A DNA stretch of 64,000 nt from Rhodotorula mucilaginosa (GCA_034406715.1 CP137871.1:1178001-1242000); one strand, 5' to 3'; shown: positions 30,736 to 43,900, counted from the first letter of the stretch. Program-made: numbers and translations. Notes: generated by a model from the letters alone, not told the origin.

Positions 30736-33574
30736 TCAAGCCGTCGCTGCCTCGGGCGGACCGTTTGTCTCGCTTTCGCCTAGACGAGGCCTCTTGGCGT
30801 CTGTAGACAAGGCAGTAAGGGAGAAAGACGTCAATACGGAGCGAAAAGACCTGCGAAGCATATGGAAGGCAGAGAGAGAGAGCACGTACCTGCTGCGAGG
30901 TCTTCGTCTGCCTCTTCCCGCCCTTCGACCGCATCAAAGCTGCGACTCCGTTTCGGACTAGGAGGAGACCCTTCTGCCTCAGCGACACCGTTCGTGACCG
31001 TGACCTTGTTCTCCGTCGCGCCGTCGGCGCCCGTCGGGTCAAACGCCTCGTCATAATCGATGACGACGTCGGACGGATCAGGCGCGGTTTCTCCCTCTGG
31101 TACTTCTGCGTAAGTCGACAATGAGTCAGTCTTCGATCATGGAGCTGCTGGGCAGAGGATGTAGCGAAACGTACCGGCTTGCTCCCCCGTAGCCGAAACA
31201 ATGTCCTCGACAAGAGCAGCCCCTTCCGCCTCGACCGCCTCAGTCTCGGCGGCCTGCGCGGATTCCGCTGGTCGTGCCGACTCGGACTCGTCGATGATGA
31301 CCTCCTCCGACACCTCGTCGTGTTCGCTCATCCGAGACGCGACTGCCTCATCGGACGTGACGACCACGCTCTGCCCGACCTCCTCTGCCTTGCCCTCGTC
31401 CAGCTCGGCTTCAGCGCCCTCATCTTGCGCAAGCATCTCGGCGACGACTGGCCCTGACTCCGCTGACCGAGCCGCCGTTGTGGTCGTCGTTGACTCGGCT
31501 GCCTCGGCCGTCTCCACGACTTGCCAACTCTGGTCGTCTTCCCCTGCGCCTTGGGGTTCTTCTCCCGCACCCGCAGCGCCGTCTGCACGTCCTTCTGCTG
31601 CTGCTGCTTCGTTCTGATCTCCTCCGTCAACGGGCTGTTCTTCTCCCTCCTCCTCCACGCCCGCGACCGCGCGCTCATTCGGCTCGAGCAGCAAATCCTC
31701 CTGCGCACCTTCAACGACGGCGACGATGTTGTCCTGATCGAGCTGGGCGAGCGCGCTCTCGAGGTCGAATTCGTCGTCATCGCCCTCTCCTTCGGCCGCC
31801 TCCTCTCCTTCACGTCCGACTCCGTCTTCTTCTTCTTCTCCTTCTCCTTCTTCTCCTCCTTCTTCTCCTCCTTCTTCTCCTCCTTCTTCTCCGGAAGCCG
31901 ACATGACGGGCAGTTCCGAGTCTGGACCATCGTAGTCGTCCGCAGCGCCAGCTCCTTCTTCCTCCTCTTCCTCCTCCTCACCTTCATCTTCCGCCTCCGG
32001 TTCCTCCTCCACATATTCGCCCTCTCCTTCGGGAACACCACCAGCCTGATGTGCATCCTCTTCCTCCTCCTCAGGCAGGGAAGAAGACGAGTACGTGCTC
32101 GCGATATGTTGTGCGAGGGCGTTAAACCCGCTCGCGAACCGCGGCTGGGCATAGATCCGTGCATGGAGCCGGTTCGGGATCTGGCACCCGAGTTGCAGAC
32201 GGTCAAAGTCGAAAAGCGACACTTGGCGGGCGTAGACGTTGTCCTGCGAACCACAAGGGTACCGGAGTCAGTGGGCTGTGAGCTGAGTGGTACATGCAGC
32301 GTCGAGCGAAGACTCACCTCGCCGACGGTAATGCCCAGATCCTCAAAGTCGAGCACGAGCTCGTCTGCTTCTCCATTCAGCTCGGGCAGCATTTCGCGCA
32401 GCGCCTGTACGAGCTTGTCGACCGGCTCATAGTACAACGCGTGTTGCGCCATCGCCGCCAGGATCAGGGGCGCGTCGACCCCTCCCGATTGCGGTTCGTC
32501 CCGTTCTTCTTCCTCGTCGTCATCATGATGGAAGCTCGGCTCGTTCGCCACTTGAAGCTGTCGGAACAAGCTGTAGGTCGTGCCTCCGCACGTGAGCAAC
32601 ACCCCAGGCGCGAGTCGAGCCGTTGAGCTGGACGCTTCCGGCGCCGGGAAGAGGTCGGCGGGAAGTTGGATTTGAAGCAACGGATCCTTGTCGACCGGCG
32701 GTCGTGCGTTCCCGGCATCTGCTGTGGCTGCGTCCGTAGCGGCTTTCGGAAGCTGCTCCGAGAGCTTCTCGGTCGCGATGGCAAACAGGGGCGGGACAGA
32801 CTCGGCGGTTTGTCCCACTTTGGCGTCGTCGGTTATCTCGGCGCCCTCTGCGGGTTGCTCGATAATGGGCGCATCTTCGATAGCGGCCTTCTCGTCGATT
32901 GGATTCAGACCAGTCGCAGGAGTGTCGATCTCGACGACGGAGGCCTCAGGCTGCTCGAGGTCACGCGCTGCGGCCGCCGCCACACCGTCTTCCACCGACG
33001 TGACGAGGGTCTCGACCGTGGTGGTCTCGATCGTCTCGATGACGGTGTCGTCTTCATCGCCACCAGTCGCTGTCGCCTCTGCGCCTGCGGTCGTTTCTGT
33101 GCTGGTGAGCTCACTTTCGGCGACTGCATCCTCGCGCGACGACATGGCTGGTTCGGGCGCCAGCGTCGCCGCCTCTGAAACGGCGAGCTCGTTTGCTGCG
33201 ACGCTGGGAGCAATTGCCGGCTCGACGTCGTGGGCTTCGATGATATCGATAGCTGCGGCGGACTGCTCTTCTGCGTTCGAGAAGGGCACGTCGACGGCGT
33301 CGTCCTCCTCGACCATGACGATTTCCGATTCGCGAGTGGTAACTTCCTCGACGACGTCGTCGATAGCTCGATCGTCTTGCTGCATCTCTGCTTCCTCGGC
33401 ATTCAACCCTTCTGCGGGTGCGGCGGCCAGCTCGGGGTGTGACGGCTCGGCGGATGTGACGACGGGTGCGGCGAGTCCCATCTCGGCGTCTCCGGGGATA
33501 GCTTCTCCTTGCGGTTGATCGTAGTCGATGGTCATGGGTGCCTCTGCCACTGCCAGGGCGGGCTCGAGATCCAT
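30736..33574 (-). CDS. Acidic low-complexity protein of unknown function
   Basis: Four exons: 33574-32318, 32243-31175, 31105-30890 and 30800-30736. The protein is strongly acidic (Glu, Asp, Ala, Val rich). Its one globular-looking module spans the first intron: RLAPGVLLTCGGTTYSLFRQ, then ALYYEPVDKLVQALREMLPE, ADELVLDFEDLGITVGE and, after splicing, DNVYARQVSLFDFDRLQLGC. C-terminal to it are uninterrupted Glu-rich runs, including an (EEGG)n repeat near 31860-31890. A likely nuclear localisation signal, SPPSPKRSRSF, and a terminal DAKRPRLGE follow. I do not recognise the family. The composition resembles chromatin- or transcription-associated acidic proteins, but no function is assigned. Confidence 0.75.
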
Positions 33575-34263
33575 GACGCCTGTGTGGACCGTGAAGCGAG
33601 GGTGCGACAGTAGGTGACTTGAAATTGGGTCGCGGATGGAGAGCGGGTGCGTAGATTGGGCTAGCGTCGGTCTATGTTGCTTCTGCTCGTCAGTTGACCT
33701 CTCCAGCAGTCTCCTTGGTCGACTTGGCTCGGTGTACGCGGGTCTGCATCGCCGCTGCACTCGAGTGGCTTTTCTCCGCTTCAAGCTTCCCCCTGTCGAG
33801 CTGTCCAGGAGAAGGAAACTCTCGCTATATATGCGCTTTCACGGAGTCTGGCCAAATCTGACATTGCGCACCTTTCATTCTGGATTATACCTCATGCCAG
33901 CGGAAGCCGACCCAGGGGTGGTCCGACTACAGGTGTCCCCGCGGACCTCGCGGCTTGGAGGGGGTTCTCGCGAAGGTGAGGCAAGGCGAGGGCTCCACGA
34001 GTCGCAATGACCTCCATTGCGAGCCTGCAGCTGTGCGCAGGTCACATGCATCTGATCCGATCGCTGCGACCAGTCGAGCGGGTTGTCCGAGCGAACGAGC
34101 GCCCGCGCAGCTCTTCTCCTTTTGATTTCACCTTCCTCCTCATCGGACCGCTAATTACAGAACGTGAGTATCCGCCTCGGACTTGGGCCATACTCTCACA
34201 ATCTGACTCTGAGAGAACGCTCTCCCTTCTCTTTCTCCGCAGCAAGTACGCTCCGGGAACGAC
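33575..34263. other. Divergent intergenic region
   Basis: 689 bp between the acidic gene (minus) and the NTF2-like gene (plus). A tatatatgcgc stretch (about 33825) might be a TATA-like element. No gene seen. Confidence 0.5.
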
Positions 34264-35363
34264 ATGCTCTCCGCCGCCACCTTTTCTCGCAGACTGACCC
34301 GCCTTGCTCCGCCGCCGCTGGCTTCGCTTCCCGCTGTGCAGCGCAGTACCTTTTATCACAAAGCTCCAGCCATGTCGCTGCTCGAATCTCGTCGCCGTGT
34401 CGTCCCTTCCCTCTGGGATCGGTGGGTTCGACTCTTGGAGGGTCCTCTCTTGGTGCGGGGACAACCTTCCGCTGACTTCCAACCGACTCGGACGAGGTCA
34501 TAGCGTCTTCAAGGAGCAGTGGGACGATGTTGAAAAGATGCTGGCGCCCGGCTTCACCTTCGAGGTGCGTCCCGGTCCATGTTGAGTCGCTTCCCGTCCG
34601 AGAGGAAAGTTGACCCCCGGCGGACCGACCATGACGGCGTCAGGTCATGCCCGACGTCTACCGCCCCTTGTTCTCGGGACTCCCTCGTACGGGTGTTTTC
34701 GACCCGTCCGAGACGATCGACTACCTCAAGCAGGTCCGCGACAAAATGCTCGCCGAACCCAAAGTCAGTTCTTTCTTCCGACCCTTCTTCAAGAAACGAC
34801 CTCGGACGAGCTCGCACAAGCTTTCTCACTGATGCCTATGTCCTGCTCGAGTAGTCGATGAACGTCACCGACCAGTCGATGGGCGAGAACTCGCTCCAGA
34901 CTCGTTTCGTCACGAGCGGGATCGACAAGGACGGCAAGCCCTACGACATCAAGCACTCGCTGTTCCTCGAATTCGACAACAAGGACAGCGACAAGATCAA
35001 GAGGGGAGTCGAGTACCTCGAGTCGGGTGAGTCGGCTTTACACACGGGGCGAAGCGGGAAAGAGGAAACCCGCGTCTTCCTCTCCGCTTCGTTACCTTTG
35101 TTGCCGTGGCTGATTTTCCTCAGAACGCCGACTGACCTTGCGCGTACTCTGCTTAAACAGACTCGATGAACATGCACCTCAAGCGCGAAGAAGGCAAAGA
35201 CTGGCAGCCGCTCCAGGGTGCCGCTCAGACCTCGGTCGAAGGTCACCAGCAGGCCCAAGTCGAAGGTGCCAAGCAGTCCGACACCACCCTGGGCGCGAAC
35301 CAGGAAGGAGGTGCCGCTCCGGCTGCGGCTTCGCAGAGCCAGGGCAAGACTCAGTCGTCGTGA
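34264..35363 (+). CDS. NTF2/SnoaL-like small protein, function unknown
   Basis: Five exons join in frame: 34264-34421, then exons beginning VFKEQWDDVEKMLAPGFTFE, VMPDVYRPLFSGLPRTGVF, SMNVTDQSMGENSLQTRF and DSMNMHLKREEGKDWQPLQ. The 'W/F...P..F.F' start, the central 'GID.DGKPYDIKHSLFLEFD' strands and the acidic turn suggest an NTF2-like (SnoaL) fold, common in binding or isomerase proteins. No catalytic residues can be named. The first ATG gives a presequence-like MLSAATFSRRLTRLAP; an internal ATG at 34372 (MSLLESRRRV) could give a cytosolic form. The C-terminus is Gln/Gly-rich and probably disordered. Confidence 0.65.
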
Positions 35364-35865
35364 GGAAGGTCCGCTCGCCGAGTCTGTCCGCTTGTTCGTT
35401 TCTTGCTTGATCCCCCGAAGGCCTGCCGCCAAATCAGTATAAACGTCATTGTAGCTTCCCACATCTGTGCATAGCATTCGTTTTCCCAAGACTCTCTGGT
35501 AGAGAGAGAGAGAGCACGCTTGGAAACACGCGGCGAGTAGGGTGCAGCTTGTGATATGGAACATCGGGCTTGGAACCCGGAAAAGACACGAGAGGGCGTC
35601 AAGCGCTCAGAACAGGCTGGCAGAAGAAGCCAGCGAGGGAACGCTCACGGCAGCAAAGGCTCGGGCCACTCTGGGGAGGTGAAGAAAAGGAAAAAAGAAC
35701 GTAGAAATACATGCCCGAGCCAAACGACGAGTGTTGTGTGCTCGAGATCGTATAAGCTGCAAGATGGTCGGGCGCGACCGGGCAGAGGGGGCAGCCTGTA
35801 GTGGTAGAGATGATACAAAGAGGAGGCGCCGCAAGGACGCGCGGCCTCCGGGAACGGGTTCAGTT
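35364..35865. other. Convergent 3' intergenic region
   Basis: 502 bp between the ends of the NTF2-like gene and NOP58. It contains a short GA dinucleotide run (about 35501-35514). No gene seen. Confidence 0.5.
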
Positions 35866-38232
35866 TTACGCCGACTTGTCCTTCTTCGACTTTTTCTTTT
35901 TCGGAGATTCAGAGTCGTCGTCTCGGGAGCGCTTCTGTTCAGGGTGGAAGCAGGGGCCGTCAGTATCCGCAACTTGAACGGGAGCCATTCCGTGTGAGAA
36001 CGCCCAGACGTGAGACCAGGGAGAGAAAAAAACGCTCACCTTTTCCTTCTTCTCCTTCTTCTCCTTCTTCTCCTTCTTGGGCGAAACCTCGCCGTCAGCC
36101 TTGACCTCGTCTTCTCCACCGGCCACCGCCGCGAGCTTCTCCGACTTCCTCCGCTCCTTCTTTTCCCGCTTCTCGCGCTTGCGCTTCTCCTCCTCCGTCT
36201 CGGCCACCTCCATCTTGACGACGCCTTCGTCGGCGCCCTGGCCGGGCTCGACACCGGTCGGGACGAGCGTGACGGGGGCCGTCGGAATCGAGTCTGCACC
36301 GGCGGCGTACGTGGCGCCGTTCCCTTGCATCGAGAACGCCTTTTGCTTCTCGCCGCCGTTCATCTTGGCCTGCTGCCGCAACGACGAGAATCCAGTACCG
36401 GCCTCGACTGTTGTAAACGTTATACTGGGTCAGCAAACGCGGACTCTTGGGCCCCGTAACGGAACAGGACCGGGACCGCGACAAGAGATTGCGAGACCCC
36501 GAAAAACTCGCGCGGCAGAAACAAAAGTGGAACTCACGCTGACGCAGACGAGCTTCGAGCTTGACGCGGTTGTCGATACCGATCGTGGCCGAGTCGAGGG
36601 ACGACTTGGAGTCGGCGTCTGCGAGGGCATCGAGACGGATCGACAACGCCGCCTTGGTGGCGACCATGCGTGCCATCTTGCCCTTGAGCTTCGGGGGCCT
36701 GCATTCGGTACGCACACGCACACGCATGGCGTCAGTGTCTCGGTAGCTGGGGCCAGCTCGAGGAAAAGAACAACTCACGCTTGACCGACGAGCGAGCTGT
36801 GGAAGATCAGTCCGTATTTCGGAGTGTCGTGCTTGGTCCTGTGCAGAACATGCTCGTCAGCAATGCGTTCAGGGGGCGAGAGGCTTTAGGTAGCGGGACG
36901 ACTTACTTGAGGGCACGGAAGAGGGCCTTCTCGGCACCGAGGATCTGGATGGTCGACGCCGGTTGCTTGGCGAGCGAGATGAGCGAGCCGGCGTGGGCGA
37001 TCAGGCGCGCGCCGACGAGTTCACCGACGAGGGCGGTCAAGTTGGGAGCGATGGCGGCCATGCGGTTCCGGAGGTACTCGTACAGTTCGGTGCGGTACTG
37101 GGTGATCGAGATGACCTGGTCGGCGAGGAGGTGGATGTGGGCCAAGTCGCCGTCCGAGATTTCGGTTCCCATCGAGACGGCCGCGGCCGACTTGAGGGCG
37201 TCTTCGAGTTCCTCGGGGAGGATGTGGGAAAAGTCGGTCGTGGCATAGTTGGTGCGGAAGCCCATCGCCTTGACGACCTTGGCGTAGGTGAGGTTCTCGG
37301 TGATGATCTTGGCCATCTCGGGGAAGTGCCAGCCGTACCACTCCTTGACGCGCATCGAGTAGATGTTGATCTCCTTGTCGAGGTCGTCGAGGAGCGCGAT
37401 CGCCTGGACAATCATCGTGTCGACCTTGTCGGGCGAGAACTTGAGTTTGTACCGCGACAGCGAGTGCGAGAGACCGAGTTCCATCGTCGCGAGGTCGCGC
37501 GGGTCGACGTCGCCGAGCAGGCTCGCGAGCTGCTGCCGGATCCCGCGGTACAGGTCGGCCGTGGTCGAGTCGCTGACGACGTTGAGTTCGAGCTTTTTCG
37601 CGATCGCGCCGCCGAGTTTCGGTTCCGAGACGACGAGCTGCTCCTTCTTGAGCTTCTTGTTGCCCGAGACTTCGTCCGTCAGGAACTTTTTCAGCGTCTT
37701 GCTGATCTTGCCCTCGCCGACGGCCGTCATGTCCTCAACGGCCGAAGCGGTCGAAGTGAACCGGTGGATCGCCTGCAGCTTGACCCTGTTGCGTCCGTAT
37801 CATGCTCGTCGGTCAGTCGCGTGTTGCACTAGACTTGGGGACTTGAAGGGGCAGGAGAGTTGGGAGTGCAGGCGAGCGGGAAGGCTGGCTGGCGAGCGTC
37901 GCTCCTCGCCAAACAGCGCTACCCCGCACCGCCCGTGGCTGAGCGAGGTCGCTTTTAGGAGCCACAGCTTTGGCACTTGAGCGAGCGGTGCACGGCGTCA
38001 CCGGTGCCGAACTCGGAAGAGTTGCTGCTCATCCGTAACTGTCCTGCTCGACACCCGCGCCCCGTTCCGCCCGCGCCGGCAAGAGCGGGAGGGGGGTCGA
38101 AATATCCCAGGAGAGACTGTGAACTGACAGGTTGTTTGCGCCCTCCGGGGTGTCAAAGGCATCTTTGGGGTTGTCGAGCTTTGCGACCTTGAAGAGGACG
38201 AAGCCGACGGCCGATTCGTACAGGACGAGCAT
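35866..38232 (-). CDS. NOP58: Nop58, box C/D snoRNP core protein
   Basis: Nucleolar scaffold of box C/D snoRNPs that guide rRNA 2'-O-methylation. Exon 1, from 38232, has [20 protein letters not shown] 340-nt intron, the longest in the gene, precedes VKLQAIHRF. The main exon holds the coiled-coil and Nop domain: [56 protein letters not shown] and [19 protein letters not shown]. Short exons then give [19 protein letters not shown] and [20 protein letters not shown]. The C-terminal tail is the expected Lys/Glu-rich KEKKEK repeat, ending with [11 protein letters not shown]. It is divergent from PRP19. Confidence 0.95.
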
Positions 38233-38713
38233 GGTGCGGGCGGGCGGGCGGGAGAAGGGAGGAGCTGGGAGAGAACGGTCGGGGATCACGACCGGTGAGC
38301 AGCTGAGCGACTAGGCAGCTGCACGACAGACAAGAGAGCAAGACGCGGAAGCGCTCCTCTGCCTAGCTCAGGGAAATCAACTCGAGTTGTAACCACCCAT
38401 TACAAAGTCCTGATTACAAACTGCTTCTATTTCCCGCGTCGCCTCGCACCGCCCGACTCGCGGCGTGACTGTACCGCAATCCGGACAGTGCAGAGACTCG
38501 CGTGGCTAGTGCTACTTGACAGCCCGTGACAGCTTGTATCGGCTTCCCGCGTGCACCCCGCTTGCTGCCGCTCACTTGGCCTCGTAACAACACCGCCTCG
38601 TCTCGCCCTCGTGTAAGTACCCGAAACTCACACGCGAGTCGAGTCCAGCGCACTGACCGTGCTGTGGACGTTGAACAGCTCCCCTTCCTCCCGCCGGGCT
38701 CGCCGCGCCGAAC
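38233..38713. promoter_or_regulatory. Divergent promoter region, NOP58 / PRP19
   Basis: 481 bp between the start codons of two nuclear RNA-processing genes. No TATA box or recognisable factor site can be called with confidence. Confidence 0.5.
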
Positions 38714-40510
38714 ATGTCGCTGTTCTGCAGCATCTCGGGCACTCAGCCGCTCCACCCCGTCGTCTCGTCCAAATCAGGACACGTCTACGAGAAGGAGCTC
38801 ATCCTCAAGGCCCTCGCCAACAACGATGGCAAGGACCCCATCACCGCCGAGCAACTCGCAGAGGACGACCTGATCGAGGTCAAGACGGCGCCCGGCCAGC
38901 CGACCGCCCCTCCCCGCGCCCCGACCTTCACCTCGGTCCCGTCCCTCCTGCACACGCTCCAGCAAGAGTGGGACTCGACCATGCTCGAGTGCCTCGAACT
39001 CCGTCGCGAGTCGCACGAACTCCGGCAAGAACTCTCGCACGCCCTGTACAAGGAGGACGCCGCCATGCGCGTTCTCGCGCGCGTCACCCGCGAGCGGGAC
39101 GAGGCGCGCGAGGCCCTCGCGAGCGTGCAGGCGACCCTCGGACCCGGGTACCAACCCGCACAGCCGCAGGCGGCGGGTGGACAGGACACGGAGATGGACG
39201 TTGAAGGCGACGCAGCGGCCCAAGAGGGCTTGCCGGCGGACGCAAAGCAGAGGGTCGAGCAGACGGTTGCCGCGTGAGTTTCCCCGTCTCTTCTGTGCCA
39301 TTGCGATCCTCGCGACCGCGGGTCACGTCCCGGGCGTGCGAGGGCGCATGCATCCTCAAGGAGTGACGGGAAACTTTTGAACTGACCACTCGTTCCTCCC
39401 ACCGCAGGTTGTCGGCGACCCGCAAGAAGCGCAAGCCTTCGCCGGACGCCGCTTCGGTCGACGAGGTCAAGGCGTTCGCGCAGGGCACGGTCATCCCGTC
39501 GGTGCACACGACCAAGCCGCCTGGCGTCTCGGCGCTCACGCTCGCCAAGAACGGAGAGCTGTTTGTCTCTGGAGGGTGCGCTCCCCTTCCTTCCTATCTA
39601 CGCGGTTTTGGCGGAAACTCATCGAAGCAACTTTGGTCCCTGCGCCCTCTACAGAATGGACAAGGGCGTGATCGTGTTTGACCGGTCGACTTCAAAGCCG
39701 ATCGCGACCCTCAAGGGCCACACGAAAAAAGTCACGTCGGTCCTCGCGTCGACGACCGAGACCGAAGCCGGCCTGCCTTCGTTCGTCGTGTCGGCTTCGC
39801 TCGACAAGTCGGTCCGGGTCTGGACCCCGAACGGGAAAAAGACGGCGTACGAGTGCTCGACCAACTTGTCGCTCGGCGCCGAAGTGAACGCGCTCGCGCT
39901 GCACCCGTCCAACTCGCTCGTCGTCGCCGCCCTCGCGGACGGTTCGTGGGTCGTCATCGACGTCCAGGCGCCCGAATCGGCGTCTGTCATCCTGACGGGA
40001 GGGTTGCCGTCCGGCACGGCGGAAGGCACCGCCAACACGGCGGCCGCGTTCCACCCGGACGGCGGCATGTTTGGACTCGGCTCGTCCGACGCCAAGATCC
40101 GCGTGTACGAGATCTCGACGGCCAAGTGCGCCGCCGAGTTTGAAGGTCACCCGGGAGCCGCGCACGGTGTCTCGAGCCTGTCGTTCTCCGAGAACGGGTA
40201 CACGCTCGCGTCGGCCGCGCAGGGTTCGAACCAAGTCAAGATCTGGGACTTGCGCAAGTTGTCCAACTCGGCCAACATTGACGTCGAGGGGGCGACCGCC
40301 GTCGCGTTTGACCCGTCGGCGCAGTTCCTCGCCGTGGTCGGCACCGACGCGCGCGTCTATGCGTACAAGAGCTGGGAGTTGCTCGTCCAGAACGACGACA
40401 ACAGTGCCGAGTTGACGAGCGCCGCGTGGGGACCGGACGCGCACGAGCTCGTCGTCGCGGGACTCGACCGGTCCGTCAGGGTCCTGACCCGGGCAGAGGC
40501 CTCGGCTTAA
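38714..40510 (+). CDS. PRP19: Prp19, U-box ubiquitin ligase of the NineTeen complex
   Basis: Essential splicing and DNA-repair E3 ligase, nuclear. Exons 38714-39273, 39408-39575 and 39655-40510 give 527 residues. The N-terminal U-box is MSLFCSISGTQPLHPVVSS through YEKELILKALANNDGKDPIT. The tetramerising coiled coil is around LHTLQQEWDSTMLECLELR. The C-terminal WD40 propeller runs from KGVIVFDRSTSKPIATLKGH to RSVRVLTRAEASA, with repeats such as VVSASLDKSVRVWTP and SNQVKIWDLRKL. All parts of the family's architecture are present and the length is typical. Confidence 0.97.
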
Positions 40511-40910
40511 ACTCGCGCGCTTTTCCCACCTATTTTGAATTCTCCTTGTGTAGTAAAACCACCCCCCGCTTGCCGGACGATATCCTCTCTTTAAAAGCTT
40601 AGCATTTCCGTGTGCCTACGTACCTGGCGGCCGGCCGCAGTAGTTGAGTTTGTGAGGAAGACGCGCGCGGTGAAGTCAAATCGGCCGAGAAGAGAGCGAG
40701 CGTCATCGTTGGCATACTGTACCTCGACCTCGATCTGCTTCTCTCAAGGCTTCTCCCGGACTGGACACACGCCTTGGACGTTGATCCGACATTGAATTCA
40801 ACCCACAACCTCCCGCCCGAACGCCCGGAAAGAGTGACATCAACCCGCAGCTTCCGTTCTCCGATCAACACCCTTTCGCGACCAACTGGACGCTCCACCC
40901 GGCAGTGTCA
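40511..40910. other. Intergenic, PRP19 3' / GRAM gene 5'
   Basis: 400 bp, both flanking genes on the plus strand. It probably holds PRP19's 3' UTR and the promoter and leader of the next gene. No gene seen. Confidence 0.5.
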
Positions 40911-43900
40911 ATGTCAGCCGCACAGCCGAACGGACAACCACGTCTGGGAGTCGCTGCAACGGTCGAAGCGCCGCCGCAAGACGTAGGCGCCGAAGTCGAA
41001 CACCGCGACTCGCCGGCTCCTGCGGTCGATGTCGTCAAGGATTCGAAATCCGAAACCGTCGCCGTCTTGACCCCGTCCAAGTCGCGCAACACGACACAAG
41101 GGCTCGGAAAAGTCGGCGAGGAAGAACTCGGTCACTTGACCGCGAAACCGGTCGTGCTCGGAGGCGCAGAGGGCGTCGTAGGAGAGGCTCGTGGCGCTCA
41201 ACCCGAGTGGATCGCCAAAGTCAGGAAAGTCAGGACCGCCGCGGAGGAGGCCCAAATGTCGGAAGCCGCCAAGCGTCGCGAGGAAGACACGATCCGAGGT
41301 CCCAACGGGGAAAGGGGCGTCCCTGCCATCACCTTTGCAACCGACTCGGCGGCCAGTTCCGCCGCCTCGAGCATGGTCACCAAGACGACCAGCAGCTCGG
41401 TGGCGGGTTCCTCGGACGCGGCGTCGACGTCGACCGTGGTGGCAGCAGACGGAGACGACGCAGCATCGGACGACAAGCAAGGGCCCAAGTGGCTGCGGAA
41501 AGTCAAGGATGCCGCGTCGAATGTCAAGGACAAAGCAACGGGCGCCAGCCGCGACTCGATGACACTCAATGGCACGCCACCGAGCGAGTCGGACGGGGGA
41601 GTCCCCACCGGGCTCGTACGCTCTCGAAGTCGCTCCATCGGAACGACTCCCTCGGCGGCCTCGGTCTCGTTTGCTCCGGGCGAACGCACCTCGGCCGATC
41701 GGGTCATCACCGACCGGGATGGGAAACCCGTCCCGCTGGTACCCGGGAAATCTACCACCCCGGACGCGGCTTCGAACGAACTCGGCGGAGGAGGAACGGC
41801 CGCGAGCACGTCGACCAGCGTCAAGGACAAGGTCCTCGAGACGCACGATGTCGAAGTGAGTCGGCTCTCCTCTGGCCTGGATTGGCGCTTCGGATTACGT
41901 GGTCGGTACTGACTGCCGCCGCGATGCAGCCCAGCATCTCGGATGAAAAGTTCCGGTCCCTGTTCAAAGACATGCCGGACGACGAGGAACTGATCGAGAG
42001 TGCGTGGCCGCAAAAGCCCAAGGCAATCTTTCTCGTGCTAGTCAACCAACTCACACCGAACTTGCATCGCATTATACAGCTTACAATTGCGCCCTCTCGA
42101 GGGACGTCCTCGTGCAGGGCAAGCTCTACATCTCTGAAACGTTCCTGAGCTTCCGAGCCAACATCTTTGGTGAGCCGAATCGACGTCGTTCCCCGCGAGT
42201 GTCCACATGCTAATGCTTGCGTAATAGGCTGGGAGACCACCCTTCAGATCCCCTGGTCCGAGATTGTCAGCATCGAAAAGCGCTCGACGGCCAAAGTCAT
42301 CCCGAACGCGATCGAAGTCCGGACCCTGCACGCGACGCACGTCTTTGCCTCCTTCATCGCCCGCGACGCGTCGTACGACTTGATCGTCACCGTTTGGCGC
42401 CATGTTCACCCCGAGGCGGATGCCGTAGCTGAGGCCGCTGCGTCCAAGAGCATGATGCACGGACCTGTGGCCGGTACGGCAATCCAATCTAGCTCGGTCA
42501 GCACGGCCAGTGCTCCAGCAGGGACTGCGGTCCCTCGACCCAAATGGGTGGTCGGGCACGACGCGAACGGTGCGGCTCACGTCGACGACAAGAGCGAGAT
42601 CTCGTTCGAAGACGAGCACGGTCAGAAGAAACGCCACCGCTTCCGCTCGGGGCTCAAATCGCTCGGGATCGGACGCCACAGGAGGTCGTCGTCCGTGTCA
42701 TCGAGGGCGTCGAGCAATGGCCGCCCCCCGACCGAAGCGGAAAAGATCAAGGCAGAGGCGCAAGCCGCTGCGGACGCGCCGCCCGGGGTACATCCTGCGA
42801 CTCACTATGACGGCGAAGAATACAAGAACGAGGCGCTGGACTGCGTGCTCCCGACCACTCCGCTCAAAGCGTTCAAGCTCTTCTTTGTCGACAAGCCGTT
42901 CTTGACCAAGTTTATGAGCGAGAAAGAGGGTCTCAAGGGTGAGTCCTCGCCTCAGAGTCAGCGGTCCAAACGATAATCAAAGACTTGCTGACGTTGATCG
43001 CCACCTGCACAGAGATCGAGATCGGTCCGTGGAAGGCGTTGGACGGCAGCGAGGCGCAGCAGGACGCGCTTGCGGCCGCGAAAGAGCGCGACATCACCTA
43101 CCTGAAACCTCTCAACGCTCCCGTCGGACCGAAACAGACCCACTGCTTCATTCATGACATCAACGAGCATTTTGGTGAGCGCGATTGCGTTCCTGTGCGT
43201 TCTGGCATTACGGTGCTAACTCCTATATCCCCTTGCGCGCCACTTGGAGACGAGGAGGGCTACTTTTCAGTCAAGACTACGACCAAGACCCCAGTGCGTA
43301 CGGCGCGGGCCTCTTCAATCGATGTCGAAGCTAATGGCGACCGTACCTGCAGGATGTCCCGTCAGGGAACGATTTCACGACCGTCACGCGATCGGTCTTC
43401 ACCTGGGCCGCCGGCGGTGGCTGCCACGTCCGCGTCACGACCGAGGTCGAGTGGACCAAGGTGAACCGCTTCCTCCGGGGCGTCATCGAACGCGGTGCCG
43501 TCGACGGGCAAAAGTCGTACCATGCCGACCTCGAAGAACTCGTTCGCGAGCGGATCGCGGCGAGCCCGGAGGAGTACAAGATCCCGGGCGTCAGTAGCGA
43601 CGCCAACACCGAAGTAAAATCAGCGGATATGGCCACCAAGGAGCCGAAGCACAAAACCGGCCGATCAGCGCGTCACCACAGCCACAGCAGTCGCACGAGC
43701 AGCGAAACGAGCCTTGTCGATTCTCTCACCGACTTTACCTCGCCGCTCTTCATCCTCCTCGTCCTCGTCGTCCTCCTCTTTGTCACCAACCTCTTCACCC
43801 TCCGCGCACTACGGCAACAAGCTCGCCTGGCCCGCGAAGCCCGCTTGGGCCACCCGAGCGAGATCGCTTCGGCCGTTTCGGGCGTGCTCGAAAAGTTCAC

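Noticed and set aside
28991-31213. A 740-codon minus-strand frame as a single protein
   Set aside because: It merges the BRAP-like first exon with upstream non-coding or unknown sequence and crosses the end of the acidic gene in another frame. Only the part from 30058 down fits the family.
31328-33784. One continuous 818-codon minus-strand frame through the acidic gene
   Set aside because: The correct product leaves this frame at a GTGAGT donor (32317). The rest of the frame is an Arg-rich shadow of the Glu-rich second exon.
34420-34440. Possible tRNA B box (ggttcgactc)
   Set aside because: It lies at the start of a short intron of the NTF2-like gene. No A box or cloverleaf could be arranged around it.
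37785-38130. NOP58 intron 1 as host of a box C/D snoRNA
   Set aside because: The intron is unusually long, but I found no convincing pairing of RTGATGA and CTGA boxes with terminal stem.
39692-40444. Long antisense frame inside PRP19
   Set aside because: Arg-rich shadow caused by high third-position GC. The sense frame is an unmistakable WD40 propeller.
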